A stretch of DNA of 64,000 nt from Roseomonas sp. E05. Its GTDB lineage: Bacteria > Pseudomonadota > Alphaproteobacteria > Acetobacterales > Acetobacteraceae. The translations under genes and the position numbers were made by a program. Under the pieces are notes generated by a model, which saw only the letters and a program-made list of their open reading frames with translations, searched no databases and was not told where the DNA came from. The stretch lies in contig NZ_JASIRT010000002.1 of the NCBI RefSeq assembly GCF_030063475.1, positions 248,001 through 312,000 on the forward strand, given 5' to 3'. Positions within the stretch are counted from its first letter, which is position 1; each line of letters starts with the position of its first letter. Below are positions 25,937-35,212 of the stretch, in pieces.

Positions 25937-27910
25937 ATGCCAGACACCAACCTGCCCCAGGGCGGGCACAAGCCGTTGGAACTTGAGGATATCGGCAGCA
26001 ATCCGCAGCCGCGGAACACGATCGGGGAGCTGATCGAGCGCCGCCTGTCCCGCCGCGCGGCGCTGCGCGGGCTGATGGGCGCGGCGGCGACCGCGACGCT
26101 GGCGGATCAGCTCCTCGTCTCCGGCAGCCGCGCCCTGGCGGCGGAGGCCAGCCCGTCCAGCCTGGGCTTCAAGGAGCTGTCCCACCAGCTCACCGAGCGC
26201 GACGCGGTGCCGGAGGGCTACGAGATTCAGACGGTGATCCGCTGGGGCGACCCGGTGCTGCCCGACGCGCCCCGCTTCGACCCGCGCAACCAGAGCGCCG
26301 AGGCGCAGGCCGCCCAGTTCGGCTACAACAACGACTACGTGGACTTCTTCCCGCTGCCGCGCGGCAGCCGGAGCTCGGATCACGGCCTGCTGGCAGTGAA
26401 CCACGAATATGCCGACACGCAGCTCATGTTCCCCGACATGGGGGACGACGAAGCGGCTCGCCTGAAGTCCAGCCGCGCCCAGGCGCTGGTGGAGATGGCA
26501 GCGCATGGCATGTCGATCGTCGAGATCCGCCGGGAGAACGGCCGCTGGGCGCCGGTGAAGGCCGCGAGCCTCAACCGCCGCATCACCGCCGAGACGCCGA
26601 TCCGCATCAGCGGCCCCGCCGCCGGCCACGACCGGATGAAGACCAGCGCCGACCCGGCCGGCCGCCTGGCGCTCGGCACGCTGAACAACTGCGCCGGCGG
26701 CAATACGCCCTGGGGCACCGTCATCACCTGCGAAGAGAACTTCAACCAGTATTTCGGCGGCGCCGCCGCCAAGACCGGCGCGCAGGCGGCGATGTACAAG
26801 CGCTACGGCATCGTCGAGCAGGCCAGCTATTCCTGGCCGCAGCACGTGGAGCGCTTCAACCTCGACAAGGAGCCCAACGAGCCGAACCGCTTCGGCTGGG
26901 TGGTCGAGTTCGACCCCTACGACCCCGGGAGCCAGCCGGTGAAGCGCACCGCGCTCGGCCGCTTCAAGCACGAGGGCTGCACCCACGCCATCTCCGCCGA
27001 TGGCCGGGTGGTCTTCTACATGGGCGACGATGAGCGCTTCGACTATGTCTACAAGTTCGTCACCGCGCGCCCCTGGAACCCGGACGATCCCGCCGCCAAC
27101 CGCGACCTGCTGGACGAGGGCACGCTCTATGTCGCCCGCTTGCAGGATGACGGCCGCATGGAATGGCTGCCGCTGGTGCATGGCCAGGGTCCGCTGACCG
27201 CCGCGAACGGCTTCAACAGCCAGGCCGAGGTGCTGATCGAGACGCGCCGCGCCGCCGATCTGCTGAAGGCCACCCCGATGGACCGGCCGGAGGATGTGCA
27301 GGCCAATCCGGTGAACGGCCATGTCTATGCGATGCTGACCAACAACACCCGCCGCAAGCCGGAGCAGGTGGACAAGGCCAATCCGCGCGCCGCCAATGCG
27401 CATGGCCATGTCATCGAGATGATCCCGCCCGGCGCCGGCACCGACAAGGTGGATCATGCGGCGACCGAGGGCCGCTGGGAGATCTTCCTGGTCGCCGGCA
27501 AGCCCGGCGTGGACCCTGGCGCCACCTACCACCAGGGCACCAGCGCCGAGGGCTGGCTCTCCTGCCCGGACAACTGCACCTTCGACAGCAAGGGCCGCAT
27601 CTGGATCGCGACCGATGGCGCGCCAGGCACCTCCAAGGTGGCCGACGGCCTCTACGCCGCCGATACCGACGGCCAGGGCCGTGCGCTGACCCGCCTGTTC
27701 TACCAGGCGCCCACCGGCGCCGAGGTCTGCGGCCCCTGCTTCACGCCGGATGACGAGACGGTCTTCCTGGCCATCCAGCACCCCGGCGACGACAAGGGCA
27801 GCAGCTTCGCCAACCCTTCGACGCGCTGGCCGGATTTCGATCCCGCCATGCCGCCGCGTCCTTCGATCATCGCCATCGTCAAGCGCGGGGGTGGCAAGAT
27901 CGGCGCCTGA
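25937..27910 (+). CDS. PhoX-family alkaline phosphatase (DUF839)
   Basis: A 657-residue secreted phosphatase. A twin-arginine-like signal (SRRAALRGLMGAAATATLAD, about 38-57) sits after a long N-terminal region, as in PhoX. Metal and active-site motifs are intact: NHEYAD (155-160), NNCAGGNTPWG with Cys252 (the iron-bridging cysteine type), TCEEN (264-268), GRFKHEG (341-347), YMGDDERFDY, LTNNTRR, PDNCTFD and IQHPGD. PhoX releases phosphate from monoesters in the periplasm using calcium and iron. No convincing Pho box lies upstream. A degenerate paralogue lies at 42398-43993. Confidence 0.93.
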   Translation: MPDTNLPQGGHKPLELEDIGSNPQPRNTIGELIERRLSRRAALRGLMGAAATATLADQLLVSGSRALAAEASPSSLGFKELSHQLTERDAVPEGYEIQTVIRWGDPVLPDAPRFDPRNQSAEAQAAQFGYNNDYVDFFPLPRGSRSSDHGLLAVNHEYADTQLMFPDMGDDEAARLKSSRAQALVEMAAHGMSIVEIRRENGRWAPVKAASLNRRITAETPIRISGPAAGHDRMKTSADPAGRLALGTLNNCAGGNTPWGTVITCEENFNQYFGGAAAKTGAQAAMYKRYGIVEQASYSWPQHVERFNLDKEPNEPNRFGWVVEFDPYDPGSQPVKRTALGRFKHEGCTHAISADGRVVFYMGDDERFDYVYKFVTARPWNPDDPAANRDLLDEGTLYVARLQDDGRMEWLPLVHGQGPLTAANGFNSQAEVLIETRRAADLLKATPMDRPEDVQANPVNGHVYAMLTNNTRRKPEQVDKANPRAANAHGHVIEMIPPGAGTDKVDHAATEGRWEIFLVAGKPGVDPGATYHQGTSAEGWLSCPDNCTFDSKGRIWIATDGAPGTSKVADGLYAADTDGQGRALTRLFYQAPTGAEVCGPCFTPDDETVFLAIQHPGDDKGSSFANPSTRWPDFDPAMPPRPSIIAIVKRGGGKIGA

Positions 27911-27989
27911 GAAGCCGGCACGGGGCCTGGCGCAACCGCCGGACCCCGCGCTGCTTGATTGCGCGGGGCGAAGGGGCAATCTGGGAGGC

Positions 27990-28367
27990 ATGGAACAAGC
28001 CTCTTCCCCGCCGCTGGGCCGGCCGGATGGCCTGGGTTCGCCGCCGCAGAATGGCGGCGAGGCGCCGCGCGCCGCCGCTCCGGAGCGGCCGGACCTCTGG
28101 GGCCGCCGGGAAGGCCCCCGTGAAGGGCGCTCCAACGGTCCCTGGGCGGAGCAGCCCGGCCCCTGGAACCCGCGCCGGAACCCTCGCATGCCGCCGCCGC
28201 GCGGCTGGCGCCGGCCGCGCCCCGCCGGCGGGCCTGGCGCCGCGCCGGGCTGGCCCGGCCGCGGCGAGACGCTGCGCCGCATCGGCGGCTTCGCCCTGCT
28301 GGGCTGCTCGCTCTGGCTGGTCGCCATCCTCGCCTTCTTCCAGGCGATCATCGGGATGTTCTCGTGA
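27990..28367 (+). CDS. Proline/arginine-rich protein with C-terminal membrane anchor
   Basis: A 125-residue protein that I do not recognise. Residues 1-95 are rich in Pro, Gly and Arg and look disordered (repeated RRxP and PGP-like patterns). Residues about 100-123 (FALLGCSLWLVAILAFFQAI) form one membrane span at the extreme C-terminus, so it could be tail-anchored with the basic part in the cytoplasm. Its TGA overlaps the ATG of the XpaC-like gene by one base, which argues that it is real and co-translated with the XpaC/TelA pair. GGGAGG lies very close to the ATG. Confidence 0.7.
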   Translation: MEQASSPPLGRPDGLGSPPQNGGEAPRAAAPERPDLWGRREGPREGRSNGPWAEQPGPWNPRRNPRMPPPRGWRRPRPAGGPGAAPGWPGRGETLRRIGGFALLGCSLWLVAILAFFQAIIGMFS

Positions 28368-29098
28368 TGGAAACCGGCATCATGGAGCAGCTCCGGCTGC
28401 AGTTCCGCCAACTGCGCGGCGCGCTGCTGGTGCTGACGGCCCTGCCGCTGGTGCCGGCGCTGCTGTTCAACCTGATCGGTGGCGCGCAGAAGCCGATCCT
28501 GGGCACGCTGCTCGGCCTCGGCCTGCTGGTGCTCGCCGTCCGCAAGCTGCGGCGTGGCCATGTGCGCGCCGCCGGGCTGCTGGTGGGCGCGGCCACCGCC
28601 GTGGTCGCCGGCATGGCAGGGCATGTGGCGCCGGTGGCCGCCGTGGTGTTCGGCGCCATGGCCTATTTCGGCACCCAGCTTCTCTACACCCATGCTGAGC
28701 CCGCCGAGGTGGAGCCGCCGCCGCAGCCTGCTTCCGCCGAGCCGCGTCCCGACCCGCTGGCGGTGCCCCGCCCGCGGCTTGCCGCGCTGGAGGGCGCCGA
28801 TCCCCGGCTGCGCCCCGCCGTGGCGGCGCTGCGCGAGCTGTTCGCCGAGCTGGAGCGACGGCCTGAGGCGAACGCCGAGGCGCGCCGTTTCCTGAACCTG
28901 CAGCTTGACGGGCTGGAGCGGATCGATGCCCGTCTGCGCCTCGGCGCCGAGCCGCCGGAGAGCCTGTCGCGGCTGGTGGAGGACATGGCGCGCGGCAGCA
29001 CGGCCATGCGCGACCGTTTGCGGGCCGAGGAAAGCGTTGCGCTGGAGATCCAGGTGAAGGTGCTGGCCGACCGGCTGCGTGAGGAGGGCTACGCATGA
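28367..29098 (+). CDS. XpaC-like protein (5-bromo-4-chloroindolyl phosphate hydrolysis family)
   Basis: A 243-residue protein with two to three membrane spans in the first 95 residues (LLVLTALPLVPALLFNLIGG and two more), then a Pro-rich linker and a helical C-terminal domain (about 130-243) ending ALEIQVKVLADRLREEGYA. This layout matches the XpaC family, whose hydrolysis label comes from an old phenotype and does not show enzymatic activity. It overlaps the TelA-like gene by 4 bases (ATGA). XpaC and TelA are commonly paired, suggesting a shared membrane-associated complex. Confidence 0.8.
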   Translation: METGIMEQLRLQFRQLRGALLVLTALPLVPALLFNLIGGAQKPILGTLLGLGLLVLAVRKLRRGHVRAAGLLVGAATAVVAGMAGHVAPVAAVVFGAMAYFGTQLLYTHAEPAEVEPPPQPASAEPRPDPLAVPRPRLAALEGADPRLRPAVAALRELFAELERRPEANAEARRFLNLQLDGLERIDARLRLGAEPPESLSRLVEDMARGSTAMRDRLRAEESVALEIQVKVLADRLREEGYA

Positions 29099-30174
29099 GT
29101 TCCGACCAACTGGCTGAAAGCGCGCTGGACCGCGGCGTGCCTGCGGAGAAGGTGGAGTCGCTGGCCGCCGCGATCGACCTCTCGGACCCGGCGACCATCC
29201 TGCGCTTCGGCGCCGACGCGCAGAACCGCGCTGCCGCGGCGGCCGATGCCATGCTCGGCGCCGCCCGCAACCAGACCACCGGCGAGGCCGGCGAGGCGCT
29301 CTCCGGCCTGCTCGCCACGCTGCGCGGCTTCGATGTGACGCAGCTCGGCGAGAAGCGCGGCCTCCTCGCCCGCATGCTCGGGCGCGGCAAGGCCGAGGCG
29401 GTGGCCATCATCCAGCGCTATGAAGGGGTGCGTGGGCAGATCGAGACGGTGGGCGACCGGCTTGACAGCCACCGCACGCGGCTGCTGGAGGATGTCGAGC
29501 GGCTGGAGCGCCTCTATGCCGCGACGCTGGACTGGTTCCACGCCCTGGCCGAGCACATCGCCGCCGGCGAGGTGGTGCTGGCGCGCACCGATGCCGAGGC
29601 CATCCCTGCCGCCGAGCGCGCCGCCGCCGACCTGAAGGACACGCTGGCGCCGCAGAAGCTGCGCGACCTGCGCGCCGCGCGCGACGAGCTGGACCGCCGC
29701 GTGCACGACCTGCGGCTGACCCGGCAGGTGGCGATGCAGGCGCTGCCCGGCCTGCGGCTGATCCAGGAGAACGACAAGGCCCTGGCGGCCAAGATCCTCT
29801 CGGTGCTCAGCAACACCGTGCCGCTCTGGCGCACGCAGCTTGCCCAGGCGCTGGCCATCCAGAACATGCGCGAGGCCGGCGCGGCGGTGCGCGCCGCCAC
29901 CGACCTCACCAACCGCCTGCTCACCGCCAATGCCGAGACGCTGCGGCAGGGCAATGCCGAGGCGCGGGTGGAGCTGGAGCGCGGGGTCTTCGACCTGGCT
30001 GCCGTGCAGCAGGCCAATGCCGCCCTGGTGGCGACGCTGGAGGACAGCCTGCGCATCGCCGAGGAGGGCCGCGCCACCCGCCTGCAGGCCACCAAGGATC
30101 TGGCCCAGGCGGAGGCGGAGATCCGCCGCGCGTTGACCGCCGTCCGCCCCAGCGCGGAGGTCACGCGGCGCTGA
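29095..30174 (+). CDS. TelA-like toxic anion resistance protein
   Basis: A 359-residue, almost entirely helical cytoplasmic protein. Typical TelA features include GLLARMLGRGKAEAVAIIQRYE (about 85-106), long coiled helices through 120-250, and the IQENDKALAAKILSVLSNTVPLWRTQ segment (about 223-248). TelA-family proteins are linked to tellurite and cell-envelope stress, but the mechanism is unknown. Overlaps the XpaC-like stop (ATGA), so the two are probably made together. No tellurite methyltransferase or TerD genes are near. Confidence 0.9.
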   Translation: MSSDQLAESALDRGVPAEKVESLAAAIDLSDPATILRFGADAQNRAAAAADAMLGAARNQTTGEAGEALSGLLATLRGFDVTQLGEKRGLLARMLGRGKAEAVAIIQRYEGVRGQIETVGDRLDSHRTRLLEDVERLERLYAATLDWFHALAEHIAAGEVVLARTDAEAIPAAERAAADLKDTLAPQKLRDLRAARDELDRRVHDLRLTRQVAMQALPGLRLIQENDKALAAKILSVLSNTVPLWRTQLAQALAIQNMREAGAAVRAATDLTNRLLTANAETLRQGNAEARVELERGVFDLAAVQQANAALVATLEDSLRIAEEGRATRLQATKDLAQAEAEIRRALTAVRPSAEVTRR

Positions 30175-30253
30175 CGACAGTTTTCGCGCGGGTGGTCTTG
30201 ACCGCGGCCGCCGCAGGGGTTCCCCTTCCTCATCAAAGGATAGGAGGAACGCC

Positions 30254-31312
30254 ATGCGTGGCTGGGCTGTCGTCGAGGCCGGGGCGCCGCTGCAGAATGT
30301 CGAACTGCCGCTGCCCGAACTGACCGGCGAGGAAGTGCTGGTCGAGGTGACGCATTGCGGCGTCTGCCACTCGGACCTGCATATCTGGGAGGGTAGCTAC
30401 GACATGGGCAGCCGCGGCAAGATGTCGCTGGCCGACCGTGGCGTGACCCTGCCGCTGGCCATGGGCCATGAGGTGGTCGGCAAGGTGGTGAAGCTCGGCC
30501 CCGAGGCCAAGGGCGTCTCGCCGGGTGACATGCGGGTGGTCTTCCCCTGGCTCGGCTGCGGCAAGTGCGACCGCTGCCAGGCGGGCAACGACAATCTCTG
30601 CGCCGTCGCCGCGCGCAGCATCGGCGTGTTCCAGAACGGCGGCTATGCGACGCATGTCATCGCGCGCAGCCCGCGGCACCTGGTGGCCTTCGACGGCATC
30701 CGGCCCGAGGTGGCGGCGACCTATGCCTGCTCCGGCATCACCGTCTATTCCGCCATCCGCAAGGTGATGCCGATGCCGGCCGACCGGCCGATCGTCATCG
30801 TCGGCGCCGGCGGGCTCGGGCTGAACGCCATCGAGATCCTGAAGGCGCTCGGCCACAAGCGCATCTGCGTGGTGGACGTCGCGGCCGACAAGCTGGAGAC
30901 GGCGAAGCAGGCCGGCGCGACCGACACCGTGCTGGCCGAGAGCGAGGACACCGCGGCGCGCATCATCGGCGCCTGCGGCGGCCCGGTCGAGGCGATCATC
31001 GACCTCGTCAACGGCACCAGCACGGCGCGCTTCTCGTTCGACGCGCTGGTGAAGGGCGGCAAGCTGATCCAGGTCGGGCTGTTCGGCGGCGAGCTGAGCA
31101 TCCCGCTGCCGATCATGCCGACCAAGGCCATCACCATCCAGGGCAGCTATGTCGGCAACCCGCAGGAACTGCGCGAGGTCGTGGCGCTGGCGCAGGAGGG
31201 CAAGCTCTCGCCGCTGCCGGTGACGACCGAGCCGGCCAGCGAGGTGAACAACGTGCTGAACCGCCTGAAGGACGGCAAGGTGCGCGGCCGCGTGGTGCTG
31301 ACCGCGGCCTGA
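30254..31312 (+). CDS. Zinc-dependent alcohol dehydrogenase (MDR)
   Basis: A 352-residue MDR enzyme. Catalytic zinc ligands are visible in HCGVCHSDLH and GHEVVGKV, and the structural zinc lobe as CGKCDRCQAGNDNLC. The NAD motif GAGGLGLNAIE lies at about 183-193, followed by the acidic VVDVAADK that suggests NAD over NADP. It likely oxidises a primary alcohol or reduces an aldehyde. AGGAGG at 30242-30247 precedes the ATG. It is a single gene ending at a strong terminator. Confidence 0.93.
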   Translation: MRGWAVVEAGAPLQNVELPLPELTGEEVLVEVTHCGVCHSDLHIWEGSYDMGSRGKMSLADRGVTLPLAMGHEVVGKVVKLGPEAKGVSPGDMRVVFPWLGCGKCDRCQAGNDNLCAVAARSIGVFQNGGYATHVIARSPRHLVAFDGIRPEVAATYACSGITVYSAIRKVMPMPADRPIVIVGAGGLGLNAIEILKALGHKRICVVDVAADKLETAKQAGATDTVLAESEDTAARIIGACGGPVEAIIDLVNGTSTARFSFDALVKGGKLIQVGLFGGELSIPLPIMPTKAITIQGSYVGNPQELREVVALAQEGKLSPLPVTTEPASEVNNVLNRLKDGKVRGRVVLTAA

Positions 31313-31334
31313 AACCGACAAAAAGAAGATGGGG

Positions 31335-31366
31335 GTCCGGGGGAATTCCTTCCCCCGGACTTTTTT
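31335..31366 (+). terminator. Rho-independent terminator after alcohol dehydrogenase
   Basis: An 11-bp perfect stem (GTCCGGGGGAA / TTCCCCCGGAC) with a TTCC loop is followed by six Ts. Confidence 0.95.
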
Positions 31367-31372
31367 GTCCTC

Positions 31373-32635
31373 TCAGCCGGTCAGCACATCCTCCACCCAG
31401 CGTGCCCAGCACAGCAGCGCCGCATCCTCGCCGAAGGGTGCAACAAGCTGCACGCCAAGCGGCATTCCCGCCGCCCCCGTGCCGGCGGGCAGGCTGATGC
31501 AGGGGCCGTGCAGGGCGGTCCAGAGCGCATTGCAGGCCGGGTCGCCCGTGGCTTCGAGCCCAAGTGGCGCCTCGGAGGGCGCGGCGGCGGTCAGCAGCAC
31601 GTCGAAGCTGTCCATCAGCGCCCGGAAGGCCTGACGCCCCGCGGCGAAGGCCGTGCGCGCGGCGATCAGCTCCGCGACAGGCAGGCCGGCGGCCCAGTCC
31701 AGCCGCTCGTTCAGCACCGGCGAGATCAGCGCGCGGGCGGTGGCGCGTTCCCAGGCGAGGGAGAGCGCGGTTTCCCCGTTCATCACCACCGGATGCGCCT
31801 GCACCACCGCCTGGAGCGCCGGGGGCAGGGTGATGCGCGTCACCCGGGCGCCGGCGCGGGCGCAGCGTTCCGCCACCTCCTCGATGCGCGCGGCGCTGTC
31901 CGGGCTGAGCAGCGACTCGCCCGGCCCGAAGCAGAGGGCGATGCGCGGCGCGCTCTCGGCGCGGGCAGTGAGGTCGAGCCGCGTCAGGGCGCCGGCGAAG
32001 AGGGCGCAGTCCTCCACCACGCGGCCGAAGACGCCGATGGTGTCGAGGCTTTCGCTCATCACCTTCATGCCGGCGCGGTGGATCAGGCCGTGGGAGGGCT
32101 TGAAGCCCGTCACCCCGCAATAGGCCGCCGGGCGCAGCACGGAGCCGGCGGTCTGGGTGCCGAAGGCCAGCGGGAAGAAGCCCGCCGCCACGCCTGCCGC
32201 CGAGCCCTGGCTGGAGCCGCCGGGCGTGCGGGCGGGGTCGTGCGGATTGCTCGTCGGGCCGGGGTGGCGGGTGGCGAACTCGGTCGTCACCGTCTTGCCC
32301 ATGATGATGCCACCGGCCGCGCGGGTCAGCGCCACGGCGGAGGCGTCGGCGCGCGGCCGGTGCCCGGCCCAGATCGGCGAGCCGTATTCGGAGGGCAGGT
32401 CGGCGGTGTCCAGCACGTCCTTCACGCCGACCGGCAGGCCGGCGAGCGGGCCGCCATGCGGCCGGGCGGCGGCGCGGCGGGGCAGGGCGGGTTCGAGGCT
32501 GCTGAAGGCGCGGACCACCGGCTCGCGCGCGGCGATGCGGTCCAGGCAGGCTTCCACCAGCGCGGCGGGGGCGAGGCGGCCGGCGGCGATGCGGCGGGCG
32601 GCCTCGGCGGCGGGGAGATCGGCGGGGTTCGTCAT
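31373..32635 (-). CDS. Amidase signature family protein
   Basis: A 420-residue amidase. The Ser-cisSer-Lys triad is visible: GVKDVLD carries the lysine (about residue 73), GGSSQGSAAGVAAG the cis-serine stretch (about 139-152), and GTQTAGSVLRPAAYCGV the nucleophilic serine (about 160-176). Members hydrolyse amides, carbamates or urea derivatives. The substrate-selecting C-terminal half does not point to a known enzyme. The ATG at 32635 opens a normal family N-terminus; the in-frame extension upstream is composition-driven. It diverges from the SRPBCC gene. Confidence 0.9.
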   Translation of the reverse strand: MTNPADLPAAEAARRIAAGRLAPAALVEACLDRIAAREPVVRAFSSLEPALPRRAAARPHGGPLAGLPVGVKDVLDTADLPSEYGSPIWAGHRPRADASAVALTRAAGGIIMGKTVTTEFATRHPGPTSNPHDPARTPGGSSQGSAAGVAAGFFPLAFGTQTAGSVLRPAAYCGVTGFKPSHGLIHRAGMKVMSESLDTIGVFGRVVEDCALFAGALTRLDLTARAESAPRIALCFGPGESLLSPDSAARIEEVAERCARAGARVTRITLPPALQAVVQAHPVVMNGETALSLAWERATARALISPVLNERLDWAAGLPVAELIAARTAFAAGRQAFRALMDSFDVLLTAAAPSEAPLGLEATGDPACNALWTALHGPCISLPAGTGAAGMPLGVQLVAPFGEDAALLCWARWVEDVLTG

Positions 32636-32788
32636 GCGGCGAGGATGCGCGGAGGTTGCGCAGGCGGTCCAGTACCTGTCGACGCCCCGGGGCGCGGAGC
32701 TGCCGTTGCCAGGGGCAGCGAATGGGCCACAATAGCTGCCGGAGCAGACGGGCGCTGCCTTTGGGGCGGCTGGCGGGGAGGGCCACCC

Positions 32789-33187
32789 ATGCTGGAGGCA
32801 CGGACGATCGGCATCAGCATCGCGCGTGATTGGCAGGAGGTCTACGACGCCATCTGGCGGCCGGAGGACTTTCCGAAATGGGCCGCCGGCCTCAGCCAGG
32901 CCGCTTTGCAACGCGATGGCGATGCCTGGCGGGCGCAGGGCCCGGAAGGGCCGGTGCGGATCCGCTTCACCGGGCGAAATCCCTTCGGCGTGATGGACCA
33001 TGTCGTGGAGACCGGTGCCGGGCCGGAGGTCTATGTGCCGATGCGGGTCATCCCGAACCAGGGCGGGACCGAGGTGATGCTGACCCTGTTCCGCCAGCCC
33101 GGCATGTCGGAGGCGAAGTTCGCCGAGGATGCCGCCTGGATGGCGCGCGATCTGGAGGCTCTCCGCGCCCTGCTGACCGGCGGCTGA
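32789..33187 (+). CDS. SRPBCC (START-like) family protein
   Basis: A 132-residue protein with the ligand-cavity fold seen in polyketide cyclase/START proteins: an opening strand and helix (SIARDWQEVYDAIWRPEDFPKW), central strands, and a long C-terminal helix (FAEDAAWMARDLEALRALL). No catalytic motif is visible; a lipid or aromatic ligand is possible. GGGAGG precedes the ATG at 32789. It diverges from the amidase and converges with the symporter gene (4-bp gap). Confidence 0.82.
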   Translation: MLEARTIGISIARDWQEVYDAIWRPEDFPKWAAGLSQAALQRDGDAWRAQGPEGPVRIRFTGRNPFGVMDHVVETGAGPEVYVPMRVIPNQGGTEVMLTLFRQPGMSEAKFAEDAAWMARDLEALRALLTGG

Positions 33188-33191
33188 GCGG

Positions 33192-34193
33192 CTACTCCGC
33201 CGGCGCCAGCACCGGCACCGCTTCCGGCTCCATGCGCTGGGCGTAGCGGCGGGCGAGGGTGGCGCAGACGAAGAGCTGGATCTGGTGGAACAGCATCACC
33301 GGCAGCACGATCATGCTGACCACATCGCCGGGAAAGAGGATGTTGGCCATCGGGATGCCGCTGGCGATGCTTTTCTTGGAGCCGCAGAACACCGCCACCA
33401 CCTCGTCCGCCCGGCACAGGCCGAGGGCGCGGCTGGCCAGCAGCGTGGCGCCCAGCACCGCCGCCAGCAGCACCGCATCCAGCAGCAGGATCGTGACCAG
33501 GACGCCGGGCGTGATCTGCCCCCAGATTCCGGCCACCATGCCCTCGCTGAAGGCGCCATAGACGACGAGCAGGATCGAGCCGCGGTCCACCAGGCCGGTC
33601 AGCGCCTTGTGCCGCTGCAGCCAGCGCCCGGCGAAGGGCCGCACCGCCTGGCCCGCCGCGAAGGGCAGCAGCAGGTGCAGGGCGATGTCGGAGAGCGCCC
33701 CGGCGCTGAAGCCGCCATGGCCGGCCCGCAGCAGCAGGGCGGTGAGCAGCGGCGTCAGCACCATTCCGGCAAGGTTGGAGAGCGTTGCCGCGCAGAGCGC
33801 CGCCGGCACGTTGCCGCGCGCGATCGAGGTGAAGGCGATGGAGGACTGCACTGTGGAGGGTAGCACGCAGATGAACATCAGCCCGAGCGCCAGCGCCGGG
33901 GGCACGAAGGCGCCCACTGTCGCCATGGTCACCAGCCCGAGCAGCGGGAAGAGGAGATAGGTGGCGGCGAAGATCAGCGCCTGGAGGCGCCAGTGCAGCA
34001 GCCCCTCCAGCAGGTTCCGCGGCGCCAGCCGGGTGCCATAGAGGAAGAACAGCATCGCCACGGCGGCGGTGGTGGCCTGCCCCAGCACCGCCGCTCCGGC
34101 GCCGTGCGCAGGGAGCAGCGCCGCCAGTGCCACCGTCGCCGCCAGCATCACCAGGAAAGGGTCGAGCGGCAGTCGGGGGAGGCGGGGGGCCAT
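33192..34193 (-). CDS. Bile acid:sodium symporter family protein (SBF-like)
   Basis: A 333-residue membrane protein with about 10 spans. The family pattern is seen in MLFFLYGTRLAP, CVLPSTVQSSIAFTSIARGN (about 110-129, a discontinuous sodium-site segment), and FCGSKKSIASGIPMANILFP (about 271-290). It belongs to the bacterial SBF-like group of putative sodium-dependent transporters, whose substrates are mostly unknown organic anions. It diverges from a LysR gene across 108 bp that contain a candidate operator. Confidence 0.9.
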   Translation of the reverse strand: MAPRLPRLPLDPFLVMLAATVALAALLPAHGAGAAVLGQATTAAVAMLFFLYGTRLAPRNLLEGLLHWRLQALIFAATYLLFPLLGLVTMATVGAFVPPALALGLMFICVLPSTVQSSIAFTSIARGNVPAALCAATLSNLAGMVLTPLLTALLLRAGHGGFSAGALSDIALHLLLPFAAGQAVRPFAGRWLQRHKALTGLVDRGSILLVVYGAFSEGMVAGIWGQITPGVLVTILLLDAVLLAAVLGATLLASRALGLCRADEVVAVFCGSKKSIASGIPMANILFPGDVVSMIVLPVMLFHQIQLFVCATLARRYAQRMEPEAVPVLAPAE

Positions 34194-34243
34194 GTCGGTG
34201 TCTCGATTCGTGCGGGTGCTTCCGAGGTAGGCCGCGCCGCAGT

Positions 34244-34258
34244 ATTCCGCCAGCGAAT
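34244..34258. promoter_or_regulatory. Candidate LysR-type operator (T-N11-A)
   Basis: ATTC-N7-GAAT forms a 15-bp interrupted palindrome with the T-N11-A spacing favoured by LysR regulators. It lies in the symporter/LysR divergent gap, 44 bp before the LysR ATG. Two direct GATAACA repeats at 34266 and 34288, 22 bp apart, follow. Confidence 0.4.
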
Positions 34259-34301
34259 GACCCGGGATAACAGCCAACACGAAACGTGATAACAAGGCAC
34301 C

Positions 34302-35162
34302 ATGCTGCCGCCCCTGCTGCTCCGCTCCTTCCTGGCCGTGGCCGAGACGCGCTCCTTCACCCGGGCGGCGCAGCGCCTCGGGCTGCGCCAGTCCACCGTC
34401 AGTCAGCACGTCCGCAAGCTGGAGGCGGCGGTGGGCCGCGCGCTCTTCGCGCGCGACACCCATGCCGTGGCGCTGACGCCGGACGGCGACGCGCTGATGG
34501 ACTTCGCGCGCGGCGTGCTGGAGGCGAACGAGCGGATGGAGCGCTTCCTGGCCGGCGCGCATCTGCGCGGCCGCATCCGGCTGGGCGCCTCGGAGGATTT
34601 CGTCTCCGCCCGGCTGGCGGAGGTGCTGGCCGAGTTCACCCAGGCGCATAGCGGCGTGGACCTGGAGCTGACGGTCGGCCTCAGCGGCACGCTCTACGAA
34701 CGCTTCGATGCCGGCGAGCTGGACGTGATCGTGGTCAAGCGCCGGGCGGGCGACCCGCGCGGCGCCTTCGCCTGGCGCGAGCAACTGGCCTGGGTAGGGC
34801 GCCCCGGCCTGCGGCCGGACCCGGCGCAACCCTTGCCGCTGGTGCTCTTTCCGCCGCCCAGCATCACCCGCGCGCTGGCGCTGCAGGCGCTGGAGCAGGC
34901 GGGCCGCACCTGGCGCGTGGCCTGCACCAGCCCGAGCCTCAGCGGCCTGCGTGCGGCGGCCATGGCAGGGCTCGGGGTGGCGCCGCACTCCACCCGGCTG
35001 CTGCCGCCGGGCCTGGCGCCGCTGCCGCCCTCCCGGCATCTGCCGGAGTTGGGGCAGATCGAGTTCGTGGTGATCGGGCCGGGGCCGCAGCACCGCCTCG
35101 CCTCGGCGCTGGTGACGGCGCTGCTGCGGCACCCCGGCCGGCTGCATCCCGGCCCGGCCTGA
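34302..35162 (+). CDS. LysR-family transcriptional regulator
   Basis: A 286-residue regulator. The N-terminal helix-turn-helix shows RSFLAVAETRSFTRAAQRLG and LRQSTVSQHVRKLEAAVGRALF (about 8-50). The effector domain begins GRIRLGASEDFVSARLAEVL and continues with DLELTVGLSGTLYERFDAGELDVIVVKR. It is divergent from the SBF-like symporter, which it most likely controls. The inducer is unknown. Confidence 0.94.
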   Translation: MLPPLLLRSFLAVAETRSFTRAAQRLGLRQSTVSQHVRKLEAAVGRALFARDTHAVALTPDGDALMDFARGVLEANERMERFLAGAHLRGRIRLGASEDFVSARLAEVLAEFTQAHSGVDLELTVGLSGTLYERFDAGELDVIVVKRRAGDPRGAFAWREQLAWVGRPGLRPDPAQPLPLVLFPPPSITRALALQALEQAGRTWRVACTSPSLSGLRAAAMAGLGVAPHSTRLLPPGLAPLPPSRHLPELGQIEFVVIGPGPQHRLASALVTALLRHPGRLHPGPA

Positions 35163-35212
35163 GCCGCGCTCCCCCTCTGGCGGCGGAGCCTGCGCCTCCC
35201 CATCTCCGGCCA

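Noticed and set aside
25868-28693. Minus-strand open frame of 941 codons opposite PhoX and the XpaC cluster
   Set aside because: No motifs, and it runs across several real plus-strand genes and their junctions; a product of the high GC content.
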